NCBI GenBank assembly: GCA_964445525.1
Contig: CAYULA010000008.1
Coordinates: forward strand, 27,135 to 91,134
Direction: 5' to 3'
Source of the DNA: Penumbrarchaeum sp964445525
Lineage (GTDB): Archaea; Thermoplasmatota; Penumbrarchaeia; Penumbrarchaeales; Penumbrarchaeaceae
Length of the DNA stretch: 64,000 nt
The position numbers were made by a program, and so were the translations under genes. Numbering within the stretch: the first letter of the stretch is position 1; the number at the start of each line of letters is the position of its first letter. This document shows, one piece after another, positions 32,860 through 41,639 of the stretch. The notes below the pieces were generated by a model. It worked only from the letters and a program-made list of their open reading frames with translations. It did not search any database and was not told the DNA's origin.

Positions 32860-35800
32860 ATGATGGGAATGAAGAGGACCTTCTTTTCTCTTGCAATAAT
32901 CGTTATCATGTTATCCGGAGGTCTTATTTCATTTCAGAATCAGATGAAAGAGGAGATATATAAAGTTGAAAATGATTCATTAACGGAAACGAGGTCTTCA
33001 CGTTATCCCAATGATGATGAGACCATTTATATCCACAAGAACGATGAATTAAAGGAATACATAGAAGAGAATGGATATCCTGGCAATGGATCAGAAAATG
33101 ATCCCTTTATAATAAACGACCTGATAGTCGATTCGTCACATCATTCCAATTTTGCAGGAATCTACATCAGGGAAACCACATCGAACCTTATTATCAGAAA
33201 CCTGACGGTATCAGGTTTCGAGGAAGGGATCAAGTTGATAGAGGCATCCAACATTGGAATCGATGAATGCAGCATAGAATCATCCTTCAATGGGTTAAGT
33301 TTGGAAATATGTGAAAAAAATATCAATATATCCGATTCCGAAATCAGGTCATGCAATAGGGGAATACTCCTTCAAGATTCTCCGGGGGTGAACATTCTCG
33401 ACACCATGATAGTGAACTGTGAGGAGTCCTTGGAGATAAAAAGCAATTCGCACAGGGCTAACATAAAAAACGTTCAATTCCTAAAAGGATCTTCAGGTGT
33501 AATACTGGATGATGTGGATGATATTACTATTGAAGATTGCTCGATATCAAATTTCAAAAGTATCGGGATTGAAATAGATCACGGCTTAAATGTTCTTGTC
33601 GATGGATGCAGTATCGATAACGGTGATAGTATAGGTATCAGGACACATTACTCCCACAACATAACAATCATGGATTCATTTTTAAGGAACAATACAGATT
33701 ATGGAATTCTATCGTCCAACACGGATAGATTGCATGTTTATGATTGTCACTTCTGGCACTCAAGCATCAGCATACCTTCAGGAGATTTCGAATACAAGGA
33801 TATCAGGATCAGTAACAATACAATAAACGGTAAGAAATTGGTGTTCAAGATAAAAGAGGACCTCGGGAACTGGAAGTTTCCTGAAGAGATCGGTCAGGTT
33901 TTTTGTTATTTCTGCAATAACGTAAATATTTCGGATAATTCCTTTTCAAACGTTTTGATGCCGCTCAACTTCTACAACTGCGTCAATATCACATTAAAAA
34001 AACTGGATTTTCATAATAACCATAATTTTGGAATCTCTGCCTACCAATGTGAAAATCTAATACTATATGGTTGTAAACTAAACGGTACAAAGGGCTACGG
34101 AATAATAACGGATTACTGTCGTCAGATAGAGATCAACGATTGCGTCATCTCGGATAATTATGATGGGGTAAAATCCTATTCATCCTACTCAACCTTTGAC
34201 ATAAACAATAGTATATTTCAGGGAGAGGGCGATCTGTTATGGTCCACTCTCCCCCACTCCCTCAACATCACCAATTGCAGTTTCAGGTCAAACGGTTTTC
34301 AAGGAGCATATATCCAAATTTCAACCAAACTGAGGCTCGAGAATAATTCATTCGAAAAAACAGGAATATACTTCCCATACGCGACAAATTTTGAAATGAT
34401 ACACTCGAACAATACAGTGAATGGAAAATCCCTTGTTTTCATCAGGAATAGAGATATGAAAAATTCAACATTATTGGCTAACCCCGGTCAGATAATCCTT
34501 CACTATGTGGAAAACCTGACGATCGATTCTCTGGATCTAAGTGAGGGTTACATACCGATTCAAATGTTCTATGCTTCCAACATCAGCATATTGAATACAA
34601 CCATATCCGAATCACTCACTGGTTTATCCTTGGAATATTCTGATTGTATCCTAATGGACAATTGCTCGATATTGAACTGCGGCAAGGGAATCAATATTAA
34701 CGGTTGCACTGATTTCACCTTCAAGGATTCTTCGATATCGGAAAACATGGGATGGACAGATTATTCTATCTATTCCGGTTCAATTTTCAATGAGGGAACG
34801 GGAATTTACAATAGATATGCAACTGGTGGTTGTATTTCAAACTGCACATTCGAGAATAACCCGATAGGAATATACTCGGTGGGTTCCTCCATGACCATCC
34901 GGGATTGCTTTTTGAGAAATGGTTCGACCGGAATCGATATTTCTTACCCGAATTTCAATGAAAGGATCTTCAACAACACCATCATCGACATGAAAGATTC
35001 CGGAGTTATGTTCAAAGGGCAGGGAGTTAGTATACGTGACAACAAACTTTACGGGTGTTCATTCAAGATATTATTTGCAAATAAGGTATATCAACCTGGC
35101 CTCTCCCAAACCAATACGGTGAATGATCTTCCCATCATGGTCAGATACAAATCCGATATGTATGATAACGGAACAGGGGGGAAGGGGCAGTACATTGCGG
35201 TAGAATGTGAAAAGGTCAGAATAAGAAATATTACTTTTAAGGGCGGAACAAATTCAATTTCCGTTTGTTTCTGTGAGGATGTCAGGATCACAAATTGCAC
35301 TTTCGAGGATGACGGAAATTCCATTTATCTAATAGGAAATCAGAGGTACAATATCTCGAACAATCTTTTCAATAAAAATGGGATTTCCATTCTTTTAGCA
35401 TCCTGGTCGACCTCCAAGTTATTAAAAAAAATATCAAATAATATTTTCCATTCTTGTTTTTGTGGAATAAAATTCGAATCGGGCCATGGACCCAGGTCTC
35501 AAATCAAGATTTCGAGGAACCTATTCTATCAATGCGACAGGGCTTTGATCTACGATGGTGATTATGAATCTGAATTTTGCTTCAATGATATTATCGGAAC
35601 AAACGGACCTGTATTAGCATATTCCGATAGAACATCCGATATTTATTCGAACAATTTCTTCTACAACAACGGTAGCAGGATGAGATGGGATCAGGGTAGT
35701 TATCAAGGATTGGATTCAAGTGATAGATATGATTATATCAATTTCAAAAATCCGGCAAATTACAAAGAAGGTAACTACTGGACTGATTCCGATTGGATCG

Positions 35801-37662
35801 ATGTGGACAGGGATGGTATAGTCGATAAACCTCATATCGTGGACCTGACAGAAGATGGAATAGAGATAAAAGACGAATTCCCGCTTTTAAAACCCGTTTA
35901 TTCAAAGCATTTAATTCTTACCGTGAATCAGACAAACGAAAGGATCAATCTATCATGGGAGCTCCCCGAATACGATTTTCTGGGAGAGATTGAATCGGTC
36001 ACATTGCTCAGGATAAAGGAAGGAGAGGACCCGGAAACCGTAGGCTCATTCGGTCCTGAAATTCGCAATTTCTCTGTCGAGAACAACGGTGACGGGAAGA
36101 CATATGTTTATGTCGCGGAACCGCAATTTACGGAAGGTACCGGTTACTGGTCCAATCCCGTAACAACCGTTAATGATAACAGAACCCCACATGTAACAAT
36201 TACCAATCCCAGGAACGGGGATGTTTTATTAGATGACCGGGTTGAAATTCAATTCACATGGGAGATTTTCGGAATTGAACCGTCACTGGTGAATTTCTAT
36301 GTGAAAACCAATGACAGGGACTGGAATGAAGTAGGAAATTCCACAAGTTGGGAACCCGGGGAGGAATATCTGAGATTTCATAGATGGGATTACGGTTGGA
36401 ATGAATTCGTCGTCCAGGGCAGGGATTATCTTGGAAGAACATTCGAAGATAAAGTTGAATTTCTAATGGATGATAGATGTCCTGAAATTGAGTTTCTGAA
36501 ACCGAATTCCGGAGAGATTCTCTACACCCAGTATATTCCCGTAAAATGGATCATCGAGGACGATTTTCTGGAGATTGTCGATACCCAGATAAGGATCAAC
36601 GAGGATCCGTGGATCAATGTTACGGGAAGGAATTCCTTTACCTTTTACAATATCACGGGAGGAGAACATGAAGTGGAGATCAGGGCAAATGACTCCGCGG
36701 GCAACACCGGTCGGAATAAAATCAGATTCCAGGTGGAACATCATATGACCCCGATCCATATAACATACCCTTCCCAAGGTCAGTATGTGAATACCAGGGA
36801 AGTTGAGATAAATTGGGAGACTGGAAATCCTGATTGGGTGAACTCTTCTCATCTATCCATCGATGGAAACAACTGGATACCTGTTGATAGGGAGGGCGGC
36901 CACATCCAATACTTCGATTCTGAAGGGGCTCATATTATTTCCATCAGGGCAACAAATATTGCAGGGTACGAATTCATTGATTCCGTGGAATTCATTATTG
37001 ATACGATTCCTCCAAAGGTCTCCTACCACTACCCGGTAGGAAACGATGTTTCCATCGATACCCCCATCTTTTTCGAGTTCTCCGAGGAGATGAACAGGTC
37101 CTCTGTAGAGATATTTGTCAACCAGTGGTCCTCATCCGCGGCATGGGAGGGAGATCGAGCCTATTTCCTCCCGCCGAGAGATTTCTATTACGGCACGGAA
37201 GTCTATGTTGATGTAAGAGGAAGGGACCTTGCGGGAAACGAACTGGAATCTTTTAATTATGAATTCAAAATCACCGAAAAGGGGGAAGTAAAAGGAAGAG
37301 TGGTGGATCAGTTCTTCAATCCCATCAAGGGAGCTCTGATAACTTTCGACAACGGACAGGAAGTGGAAACCGCAAGCGACGGAACCTTTTCCATGCAGAT
37401 TTCAAGGGGTGGCCACAATCTCTTGGTTGAAAAGGAAGGTTACGAACCAAAGAGGGCCTATGCAAATGCGGTGGCAGGAGATGTGGAAGACATCGGGGAT
37501 ATCATATTGATATCCGAAGAAGGTCCAGATGATGAAGATTCCAAAAATAGAGGACCCATGCTGATCTCTATCCTCGTTTCACTGGTGCTGTTGGCACTGA
37601 TAATAGCACTGATATTTGTCATGGTAAGGAAATTCAAGGAAGTGGAGTACTTCGAAGAGTGA
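32860..37662 (+). CDS. Giant secreted beta-helix surface protein, paralogue 2
   Basis: The 1600-residue protein has a signal peptide (residues 4-24). A very long PbH1/NosD-type parallel beta-helix spans about 70-970 and ends at GNYWTDSDWIDVDRDGIVD. Fibronectin/Ig-like modules (about 1015-1380) with DSAGN follow, then a SbsA-type Ig domain near 1386, a carboxypeptidase-regulatory-like domain (GRVVDQFFNPIKGA near 1480), and a membrane helix about 1566-1588 with a KFKEVEYFEE tail. The order of modules matches the 7341 gene, so the two are ancient paralogues. Codons here are A/T-richer (ATA, TTA, AAA) than in nearby housekeeping genes. No catalytic motif is evident; a cell-envelope, adhesion or glycan-binding role is inferred. 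Confidence 0.9.
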   Translation: MMGMKRTFFSLAIIVIMLSGGLISFQNQMKEEIYKVENDSLTETRSSRYPNDDETIYIHKNDELKEYIEENGYPGNGSENDPFIINDLIVDSSHHSNFAGIYIRETTSNLIIRNLTVSGFEEGIKLIEASNIGIDECSIESSFNGLSLEICEKNINISDSEIRSCNRGILLQDSPGVNILDTMIVNCEESLEIKSNSHRANIKNVQFLKGSSGVILDDVDDITIEDCSISNFKSIGIEIDHGLNVLVDGCSIDNGDSIGIRTHYSHNITIMDSFLRNNTDYGILSSNTDRLHVYDCHFWHSSISIPSGDFEYKDIRISNNTINGKKLVFKIKEDLGNWKFPEEIGQVFCYFCNNVNISDNSFSNVLMPLNFYNCVNITLKKLDFHNNHNFGISAYQCENLILYGCKLNGTKGYGIITDYCRQIEINDCVISDNYDGVKSYSSYSTFDINNSIFQGEGDLLWSTLPHSLNITNCSFRSNGFQGAYIQISTKLRLENNSFEKTGIYFPYATNFEMIHSNNTVNGKSLVFIRNRDMKNSTLLANPGQIILHYVENLTIDSLDLSEGYIPIQMFYASNISILNTTISESLTGLSLEYSDCILMDNCSILNCGKGININGCTDFTFKDSSISENMGWTDYSIYSGSIFNEGTGIYNRYATGGCISNCTFENNPIGIYSVGSSMTIRDCFLRNGSTGIDISYPNFNERIFNNTIIDMKDSGVMFKGQGVSIRDNKLYGCSFKILFANKVYQPGLSQTNTVNDLPIMVRYKSDMYDNGTGGKGQYIAVECEKVRIRNITFKGGTNSISVCFCEDVRITNCTFEDDGNSIYLIGNQRYNISNNLFNKNGISILLASWSTSKLLKKISNNIFHSCFCGIKFESGHGPRSQIKISRNLFYQCDRALIYDGDYESEFCFNDIIGTNGPVLAYSDRTSDIYSNNFFYNNGSRMRWDQGSYQGLDSSDRYDYINFKNPANYKEGNYWTDSDWIDVDRDGIVDKPHIVDLTEDGIEIKDEFPLLKPVYSKHLILTVNQTNERINLSWELPEYDFLGEIESVTLLRIKEGEDPETVGSFGPEIRNFSVENNGDGKTYVYVAEPQFTEGTGYWSNPVTTVNDNRTPHVTITNPRNGDVLLDDRVEIQFTWEIFGIEPSLVNFYVKTNDRDWNEVGNSTSWEPGEEYLRFHRWDYGWNEFVVQGRDYLGRTFEDKVEFLMDDRCPEIEFLKPNSGEILYTQYIPVKWIIEDDFLEIVDTQIRINEDPWINVTGRNSFTFYNITGGEHEVEIRANDSAGNTGRNKIRFQVEHHMTPIHITYPSQGQYVNTREVEINWETGNPDWVNSSHLSIDGNNWIPVDREGGHIQYFDSEGAHIISIRATNIAGYEFIDSVEFIIDTIPPKVSYHYPVGNDVSIDTPIFFEFSEEMNRSSVEIFVNQWSSSAAWEGDRAYFLPPRDFYYGTEVYVDVRGRDLAGNELESFNYEFKITEKGEVKGRVVDQFFNPIKGALITFDNGQEVETASDGTFSMQISRGGHNLLVEKEGYEPKRAYANAVAGDVEDIGDIILISEEGPDDEDSKNRGPMLISILVSLVLLALIIALIFVMVRKFKEVEYFEE

Positions 37663-37706
37663 AATAATGACAAGTATTTCACTTAAATCATAACATTTTT
37701 TCAGAA

Positions 37707-37850
37707 GGCGGGGAAAGGTTCATATCTCCTCTTTCCTATACAGGTATTGAGGACGGAAGTATTTTGAAACCTCAATTTGAGGTGGCATCCCCCGCCCGAA
37801 CCCATTTGAACGATGATGAAACTTCGTCAGAAAGTGAACTCCTCGTTCAA
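37707..37850 (+). ncRNA. Candidate structured RNA or leader
   Basis: A closing stem GGCGGGG (37707-37713) with CCCCGCC (37790-37796) encloses two arms. One is CCTC/GAGG (37728-37731 with 37749-37752) with an inner CCT/AGG. The other is ACCTC-AATTT-GAGGT (37769-37783). Together they make a three-way junction. A second domain follows: TTGAACGA (37806-37813) with TCGTTCAA (37843-37850), enclosing GATG/CGTC. A TATA-like CTTAAAT at 37682-37688 would start transcription almost exactly at the first closing stem. It precedes the 81-residue gene, so it may be a regulatory leader or a separate RNA. It is not a tRNA, and I recognise no known class. Confidence 0.4.
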
Positions 37851-37876
37851 GTCCCCAGAAGAAAAGGTGAACAGAT

Positions 37877-38122
37877 ATGAGACCGAAGACCCCGGAAAAC
37901 ATACGCCGTTACACGGACCTGCTGCGGGTCAGAGGACAGTTGGAATCCTTGATAGACAGCGAATATGAGATACAGGGAACATTGAACGTGTTCCCGTCCA
38001 AACAGTACGAGTTCCACTCCAAGGAGGAACTCGATGATATAATAGGAAGCATAAACCTGTACTCATCACCATATGCATCGATGAGCGGATCCTGGTCCTT
38101 GAACCGCAGAGAAGACCATTGA
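37877..38122 (+). CDS. Small hypothetical protein downstream of the structured leader
   Basis: The 81-residue soluble protein (MRPKTPENIRRYTDLLRVRGQ...) is basic at the N-terminus and acidic in the middle, with SKEELDDIIGSINLY suggesting a helix. No family is recognised. AAGGTGA lies six bases before the ATG at 37877, which is good support for translation. The gene stands alone between a candidate structured leader (37707-37850) and two hairpins (38137-38182), so it may be one short transcript of about 490 bases. The alternative is that this whole stretch is a non-coding RNA and the reading frame is chance; the ribosome site and codon usage make a real gene more likely. Confidence 0.5.
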   Translation: MRPKTPENIRRYTDLLRVRGQLESLIDSEYEIQGTLNVFPSKQYEFHSKEELDDIIGSINLYSSPYASMSGSWSLNRREDH

Positions 38123-38136
38123 TAACGGATTTTTCA

Positions 38137-38196
38137 GGGACGGATCAGATCCGTCCCGCTCCCTGCCCTTGAGCGAAAGCTCTGCCATTTTTCTTT
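38137..38196 (+). terminator. Double hairpin and T-run after the small gene
   Basis: Arms GGGACGGATC (38137-38146) and GATCCGTCCC (38148-38157) pair perfectly. A second hairpin GAGC-GAAA-GCTC (38171-38182) with a GNRA tetraloop follows, then a T-rich tract (38188-38196). It starts 15 bases after the stop codon of the 81-residue gene. Confidence 0.6.
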
Positions 38197-38207
38197 CTAG
38201 TTACTAT

Positions 38208-38373
38208 CAGTATTATACCACCTAACAGGCCGTTTTGAAACATATGGTCATGTTTTGACGGTTCTGCTAGTAAATTATATATAGTATTGGTTACTACACA
38301 CTAATGTAAGCAATGCAATACTGAACCCCCAACAATACTGAGGGGCGAACAGTACTGCGGGGCTAACAATACC
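38208..38373 (+). repeat. Palindromic 8-mer repeats with 17-base period before the ABC operon
   Basis: CAATACTG, a near-palindrome (consensus CARTAYTG), recurs at 38316, 38333 and 38350 (as the perfect palindrome CAGTACTG), with a partial CAATACC at 38367. The copies are exactly 17 bases apart. The same 8-mer in its other orientation, or one base off, occurs at 38208 (CAGTATTA) and 38282 (TAGTATTG), around the TATA box. The bases between copies also matter: CCCCC at 38326-38330 can pair with GGGG at 38342-38345 or with GGGG at 38359-38362. The array could be a multi-site operator, or an RNA with alternative hairpins. Confidence 0.6.
38273..38284 (+). promoter_or_regulatory. TATA box of the ABC operon
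   Basis: AATTATATATAG within an AT-rich stretch puts the transcription start near 38303-38308. This leaves a leader of about 90 bases that contains the 17-base repeats. Confidence 0.55.
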
Positions 38374-38395
38374 ATCGAAAGGCAGGTGCAGCAAA

Positions 38396-39073
38396 ATGTC
38401 GATAATCGAGATAGAATCCCTCGGAAAGATTTACAAGACCGGGAAAATGGAATTCGAGGCCCTCAGGGACGTGGACCTCAGGATAGAAAGAGGAGAACTG
38501 ACTGCGATCGTGGGCCCCTCCGGTTCGGGCAAATCAACGATCCTGAACATGATCACGGGCATAGACAGGCCATCAAAAGGCGTGGTAAAGGTCAACGGCC
38601 AGCGGATAGACAACATGAAGGAAGACAGTCTGGCCAAATGGAGGGGGAAGAACATAGGGATAATCTTCCAGTTCTTCCAGCTGTTCCCGACACTTACTGC
38701 CCAGGAAAATGCGATGCTTCCCATGGATTTTGCAGCAAAGGGATCTCTCAAAGAAAGGGAGAGGATCGCAAAAAGGAACCTTGACCTCGTGGGGCTTGGT
38801 GACAAGCTTCACCATCTCCCCTCGGAGCTCTCGGGAGGCGAACAGCAAAGGGTTGCAATCGCAAGGGCTCTGGCAAATGATCCCGACATAATAATCGGGG
38901 ACGAGCCAACGGGCAACCTCGATTCCATAACCGAGGCACGGATGTTCGAACTTCTGAGAAAACTGAACGAGCAGGGGAAGACGATCATCTACGTGACCCA
39001 CTCCAAGGACCTAGCAAGAAGAGCCAGAAGGAAGATCACGATACTGGACGGGAGGGTTGCGACAGCTGCCTGA
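38396..39073 (+). CDS. ABC transporter ATP-binding protein 1 (MacB/LolD type)
   Basis: The 225-residue ATPase has Walker A GPSGSGKST, a Q-loop in FFQLFPTLTAQENAMLP, the ABC signature LSGGEQQRVAIARAL, Walker B IIGDEPTGNLD and an H-loop in IYVTHSKDL. The MacB/LolD/FtsE group drives permeases with large extracellular domains, often exporting peptides or lipoproteins, or doing mechanical work in the envelope. GGCAGGTG lies upstream of the ATG at 38396. It heads a five-gene operon with two ATPases, two FtsX-type permeases and one small membrane protein. It probably pairs with the 39233 permease. Substrate is unknown. Confidence 0.94.
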   Translation: MSIIEIESLGKIYKTGKMEFEALRDVDLRIERGELTAIVGPSGSGKSTILNMITGIDRPSKGVVKVNGQRIDNMKEDSLAKWRGKNIGIIFQFFQLFPTLTAQENAMLPMDFAAKGSLKERERIAKRNLDLVGLGDKLHHLPSELSGGEQQRVAIARALANDPDIIIGDEPTGNLDSITEARMFELLRKLNEQGKTIIYVTHSKDLARRARRKITILDGRVATAA

Positions 39074-39086
39074 GGAGGGATGGAAA

Positions 39087-39227
39087 ATGGCGATCAACAA
39101 ATCCAGAATTATCTCCACCGTGGCCGTTCTTTCATTCTATTGCATGCTGGCATTGTTTTCGACCACGGCTTTCCTGAACGAGGTCTCATCCGGAATGATG
39201 CTTGACCAGATCGCCACCCTGAGGTGA
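39087..39227 (+). CDS. 46-residue membrane protein in the ABC operon
   Basis: This short frame begins MAINKSRIIST, has a hydrophobic helix at about residues 8-28, and ends MMLDQIATLR. GAGGAGGGATGG lies immediately before the ATG. Its stop codon is five bases before the permease start, and the GAGGTGAT that ends it serves as the permease ribosome site. Tight coupling to both neighbours makes it very likely translated. It may be a small accessory subunit of the transporter or a signal-anchor peptide. I recognise no family. Confidence 0.65.
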   Translation: MAINKSRIISTVAVLSFYCMLALFSTTAFLNEVSSGMMLDQIATLR

Positions 39228-39232
39228 TATGA

Positions 39233-41620
39233 ATGCTTTCAGCCATTGCAAGGAAATCACTGGGCGACCTTAAAAAAAGGAAATCCAGAACGGTATTCAC
39301 CATACTCACGATCGCACTCGCAGTCGGAGCTCTCGGCATGTTCGGAGTGGTTCCCCTCTTCGACGAGGCCATGAGCGATGATATCCAGGAGACCAACATG
39401 TGGAATGTCCAGGCAAACATGCCAAGCACCCATGTTACCGCAGATGATATCTCCTCCATAGAGGAAATTGACAACGTGAACAACGTTGAATTCAAGACAT
39501 TGTTCATGACAAAGATCTACATCGGAGAGAGAAGAAACAACGCCCTTTTCGTCGGAATGGAGGACCTTGAAAAAGCCATGGTTGACAGGATCGAAAAGGA
39601 GGAGGGTTCCTTCCCTGGATCCATGGAAGTGATGACAGACAGCGGGAATTCCAGATACGACCTCTACGATGGAGGTATAGGGAACGAAGTCACTGTAATG
39701 GATTCAAACGGCAATGATGTGAAGCTCTTCATAACCGGAAAGGGACGTACGCTGACTTACGGCCACGCCACCTGGGGAACCGCGGTCTTCTTCACTGACC
39801 TCGAAACGGTTTCTCTTCTATCCAATACAACAGGATACAATTCAATATCACTCGATCTTGAAGATACCTCAAAGACATCAATGGAGAAAACAACCGATGA
39901 GGTGAAGAGCTATCTGGAAAAAAACACGGACTTCGTGGCTTTCACCGACATCCCCCAAACAAGAGAAGAAGGGAGCTGGCCAGGTGATGATGAATTCTCC
40001 GACATTGCCAGTTTCTTCTATGTCCTCACATTTATGACTCTGTTCTGTTCCCTTTTCCTCATCTCGAACACCATGCATACGATAATTACCGAGCAGAGGA
40101 AGGAGATAGCCCAGATGAAGGCTGTGGGAGCCACCAGATTGATGATAGTCCGCTCTTATCTTACAACATCCTTCATAATGGGAGCTGTAGGATCGGTCAT
40201 AGGAGTGGTAGTGGGCATAATGATAACATTCGGAATGGTATGGTTTCTTGCCACCTCCTTTTACGGCCTGGTGCCCTCCTTCGGACTGCACTTCCCGACC
40301 ATCATAATATCAGCTCTTACAGGGATAATGATCACTCTCCTGGCGACCATGCCCGCGTTGATAGGGGGCATCAGGACCAACACAAGGGAAGGACTGCAGG
40401 ATTCCGGAATATCTTCCGTTTACGGGTCCTCCCCCATAGATAAGGTCCTTCTCAGATCCAAGTGGTTGCCAAGGTCCAGTCAGATGGGATTCAGGAACAT
40501 CGCAAGGAAGAAAGGCAGGTCAATTTCAACTATACTCCAGATCTCCCTGGCCGTGGCCATGTTCCTGGGAGTGGTCTCTATAGGCTATTCATTGACCACT
40601 ACCGTAGAACAGGAATTCGATTACTTCCAGTTCGATATCCTAACACACGGTCAGACAGACGGCGGCCGGCCGCTCACCACCTACATGGAAAGAGATTTCG
40701 AATCCATCGAGGGAGTGGACGATGCCGAACCGTTCATAGAATCCATAGGAGAACTTGAAGGAGAGCAGATCTACCTCATGGGATATTACGCAGATCCCAT
40801 TGCCTTTGACGTTGAAGGAACCATGGGAAAGGGAAGATGGTTCACACGGGATGAACAGGAACAAAAGGAGCCGGTGATCGTCCTGGGTAAAGCCATGTCC
40901 AAGGTAACTGGAAAAGGCAGAGGAGACACCATTACCATAGTGACCGCCACCGGACCTCATCAATTCGAGGTAATAGGCATCAACAACGGTCAGATGATGA
41001 ACGGCAGGATAGGCTACATGCCCATGACCACCCTTCAGTCCGTTCTGAAATGGAACAATACAGTCTCGGGTTTCGTCGTGAGGACCGAGTCCGACAGCCA
41101 TTCACTGATAGATTCCACATCTACCGAGATCGAGGACCGGATGATGGCAAGCGGGTACGTCGTTGAAAACGAGATCTGGTATGTTATGATGGAAAACCAG
41201 ATCAGGTCAAATCAGAACATAGTTAACCTGATGATAGCGGTGGGATCGCTGATCGTCTTCATCACCACAATCGGCCTTATGTCCACTCTCACCATGAACG
41301 TGCTGGAGAGGACCAGGGAGATAGGAATGATGAGATGCATAGGATCGAGAGCGGGGCATCTCAGAAGGGTCTTCGGCTCGGAGGGATTGACCATGGCAGT
41401 CCTGGGAGGATTGCTGGGCATCCCCTTCGGATATGCCACGGGAACCTTCCTCAACTGGATCATGCTCGAGATCATAACACTTGAGATGGACCTCCTCTTT
41501 CCGATGAAGTTCGTCCTGATAGCACTGGGAATGACGGTGCTTCTTACAATATTGATAGTACAGCCTCCTCTTTTCAGAGCGGCCAGGTTCAAGCCGGGGG
41601 AGGCGCTGAGATACCAGTAA
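39233..41620 (+). CDS. ABC transporter permease 1 (FtsX/MacB fold)
   Basis: The 795-residue permease has an N-terminal membrane helix (about 18-40) and a periplasmic-type MacB_PCD region (about 45-255). A first FtsX domain with three helices follows (about 265-385; FLISNTMHTIITEQRKEIAQMKAVGATR). After a linker and a new helix at about 437 comes a second extracellular domain (about 460-660). A second FtsX domain (about 665-795; NVLERTREIGMMRCIGSRAGHLRRVF) closes it. This double FtsX layout allows a single chain to form the whole pore. GAGGTGAT precedes the ATG at 39233. A role in exporting lipids, lipoproteins or peptides across the envelope is likely; the substrate is unknown. Confidence 0.92.
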   Translation: MLSAIARKSLGDLKKRKSRTVFTILTIALAVGALGMFGVVPLFDEAMSDDIQETNMWNVQANMPSTHVTADDISSIEEIDNVNNVEFKTLFMTKIYIGERRNNALFVGMEDLEKAMVDRIEKEEGSFPGSMEVMTDSGNSRYDLYDGGIGNEVTVMDSNGNDVKLFITGKGRTLTYGHATWGTAVFFTDLETVSLLSNTTGYNSISLDLEDTSKTSMEKTTDEVKSYLEKNTDFVAFTDIPQTREEGSWPGDDEFSDIASFFYVLTFMTLFCSLFLISNTMHTIITEQRKEIAQMKAVGATRLMIVRSYLTTSFIMGAVGSVIGVVVGIMITFGMVWFLATSFYGLVPSFGLHFPTIIISALTGIMITLLATMPALIGGIRTNTREGLQDSGISSVYGSSPIDKVLLRSKWLPRSSQMGFRNIARKKGRSISTILQISLAVAMFLGVVSIGYSLTTTVEQEFDYFQFDILTHGQTDGGRPLTTYMERDFESIEGVDDAEPFIESIGELEGEQIYLMGYYADPIAFDVEGTMGKGRWFTRDEQEQKEPVIVLGKAMSKVTGKGRGDTITIVTATGPHQFEVIGINNGQMMNGRIGYMPMTTLQSVLKWNNTVSGFVVRTESDSHSLIDSTSTEIEDRMMASGYVVENEIWYVMMENQIRSNQNIVNLMIAVGSLIVFITTIGLMSTLTMNVLERTREIGMMRCIGSRAGHLRRVFGSEGLTMAVLGGLLGIPFGYATGTFLNWIMLEIITLEMDLLFPMKFVLIALGMTVLLTILIVQPPLFRAARFKPGEALRYQ

Positions 41621-41639
41621 TTAACAGGGGGTAGAGAGA

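Noticed and set aside
37707..37796. tRNA gene (seven-pair acceptor-like stem, about 90 bases)
   Set aside because: There is no T-arm GGTTCRANYCC, no anticodon arm at the right distance and no D-arm consensus.
38316..38373. CRISPR array
   Set aside because: Units are only 17 bases with an 8-base core and no spacers of proper length; no cas genes are nearby.
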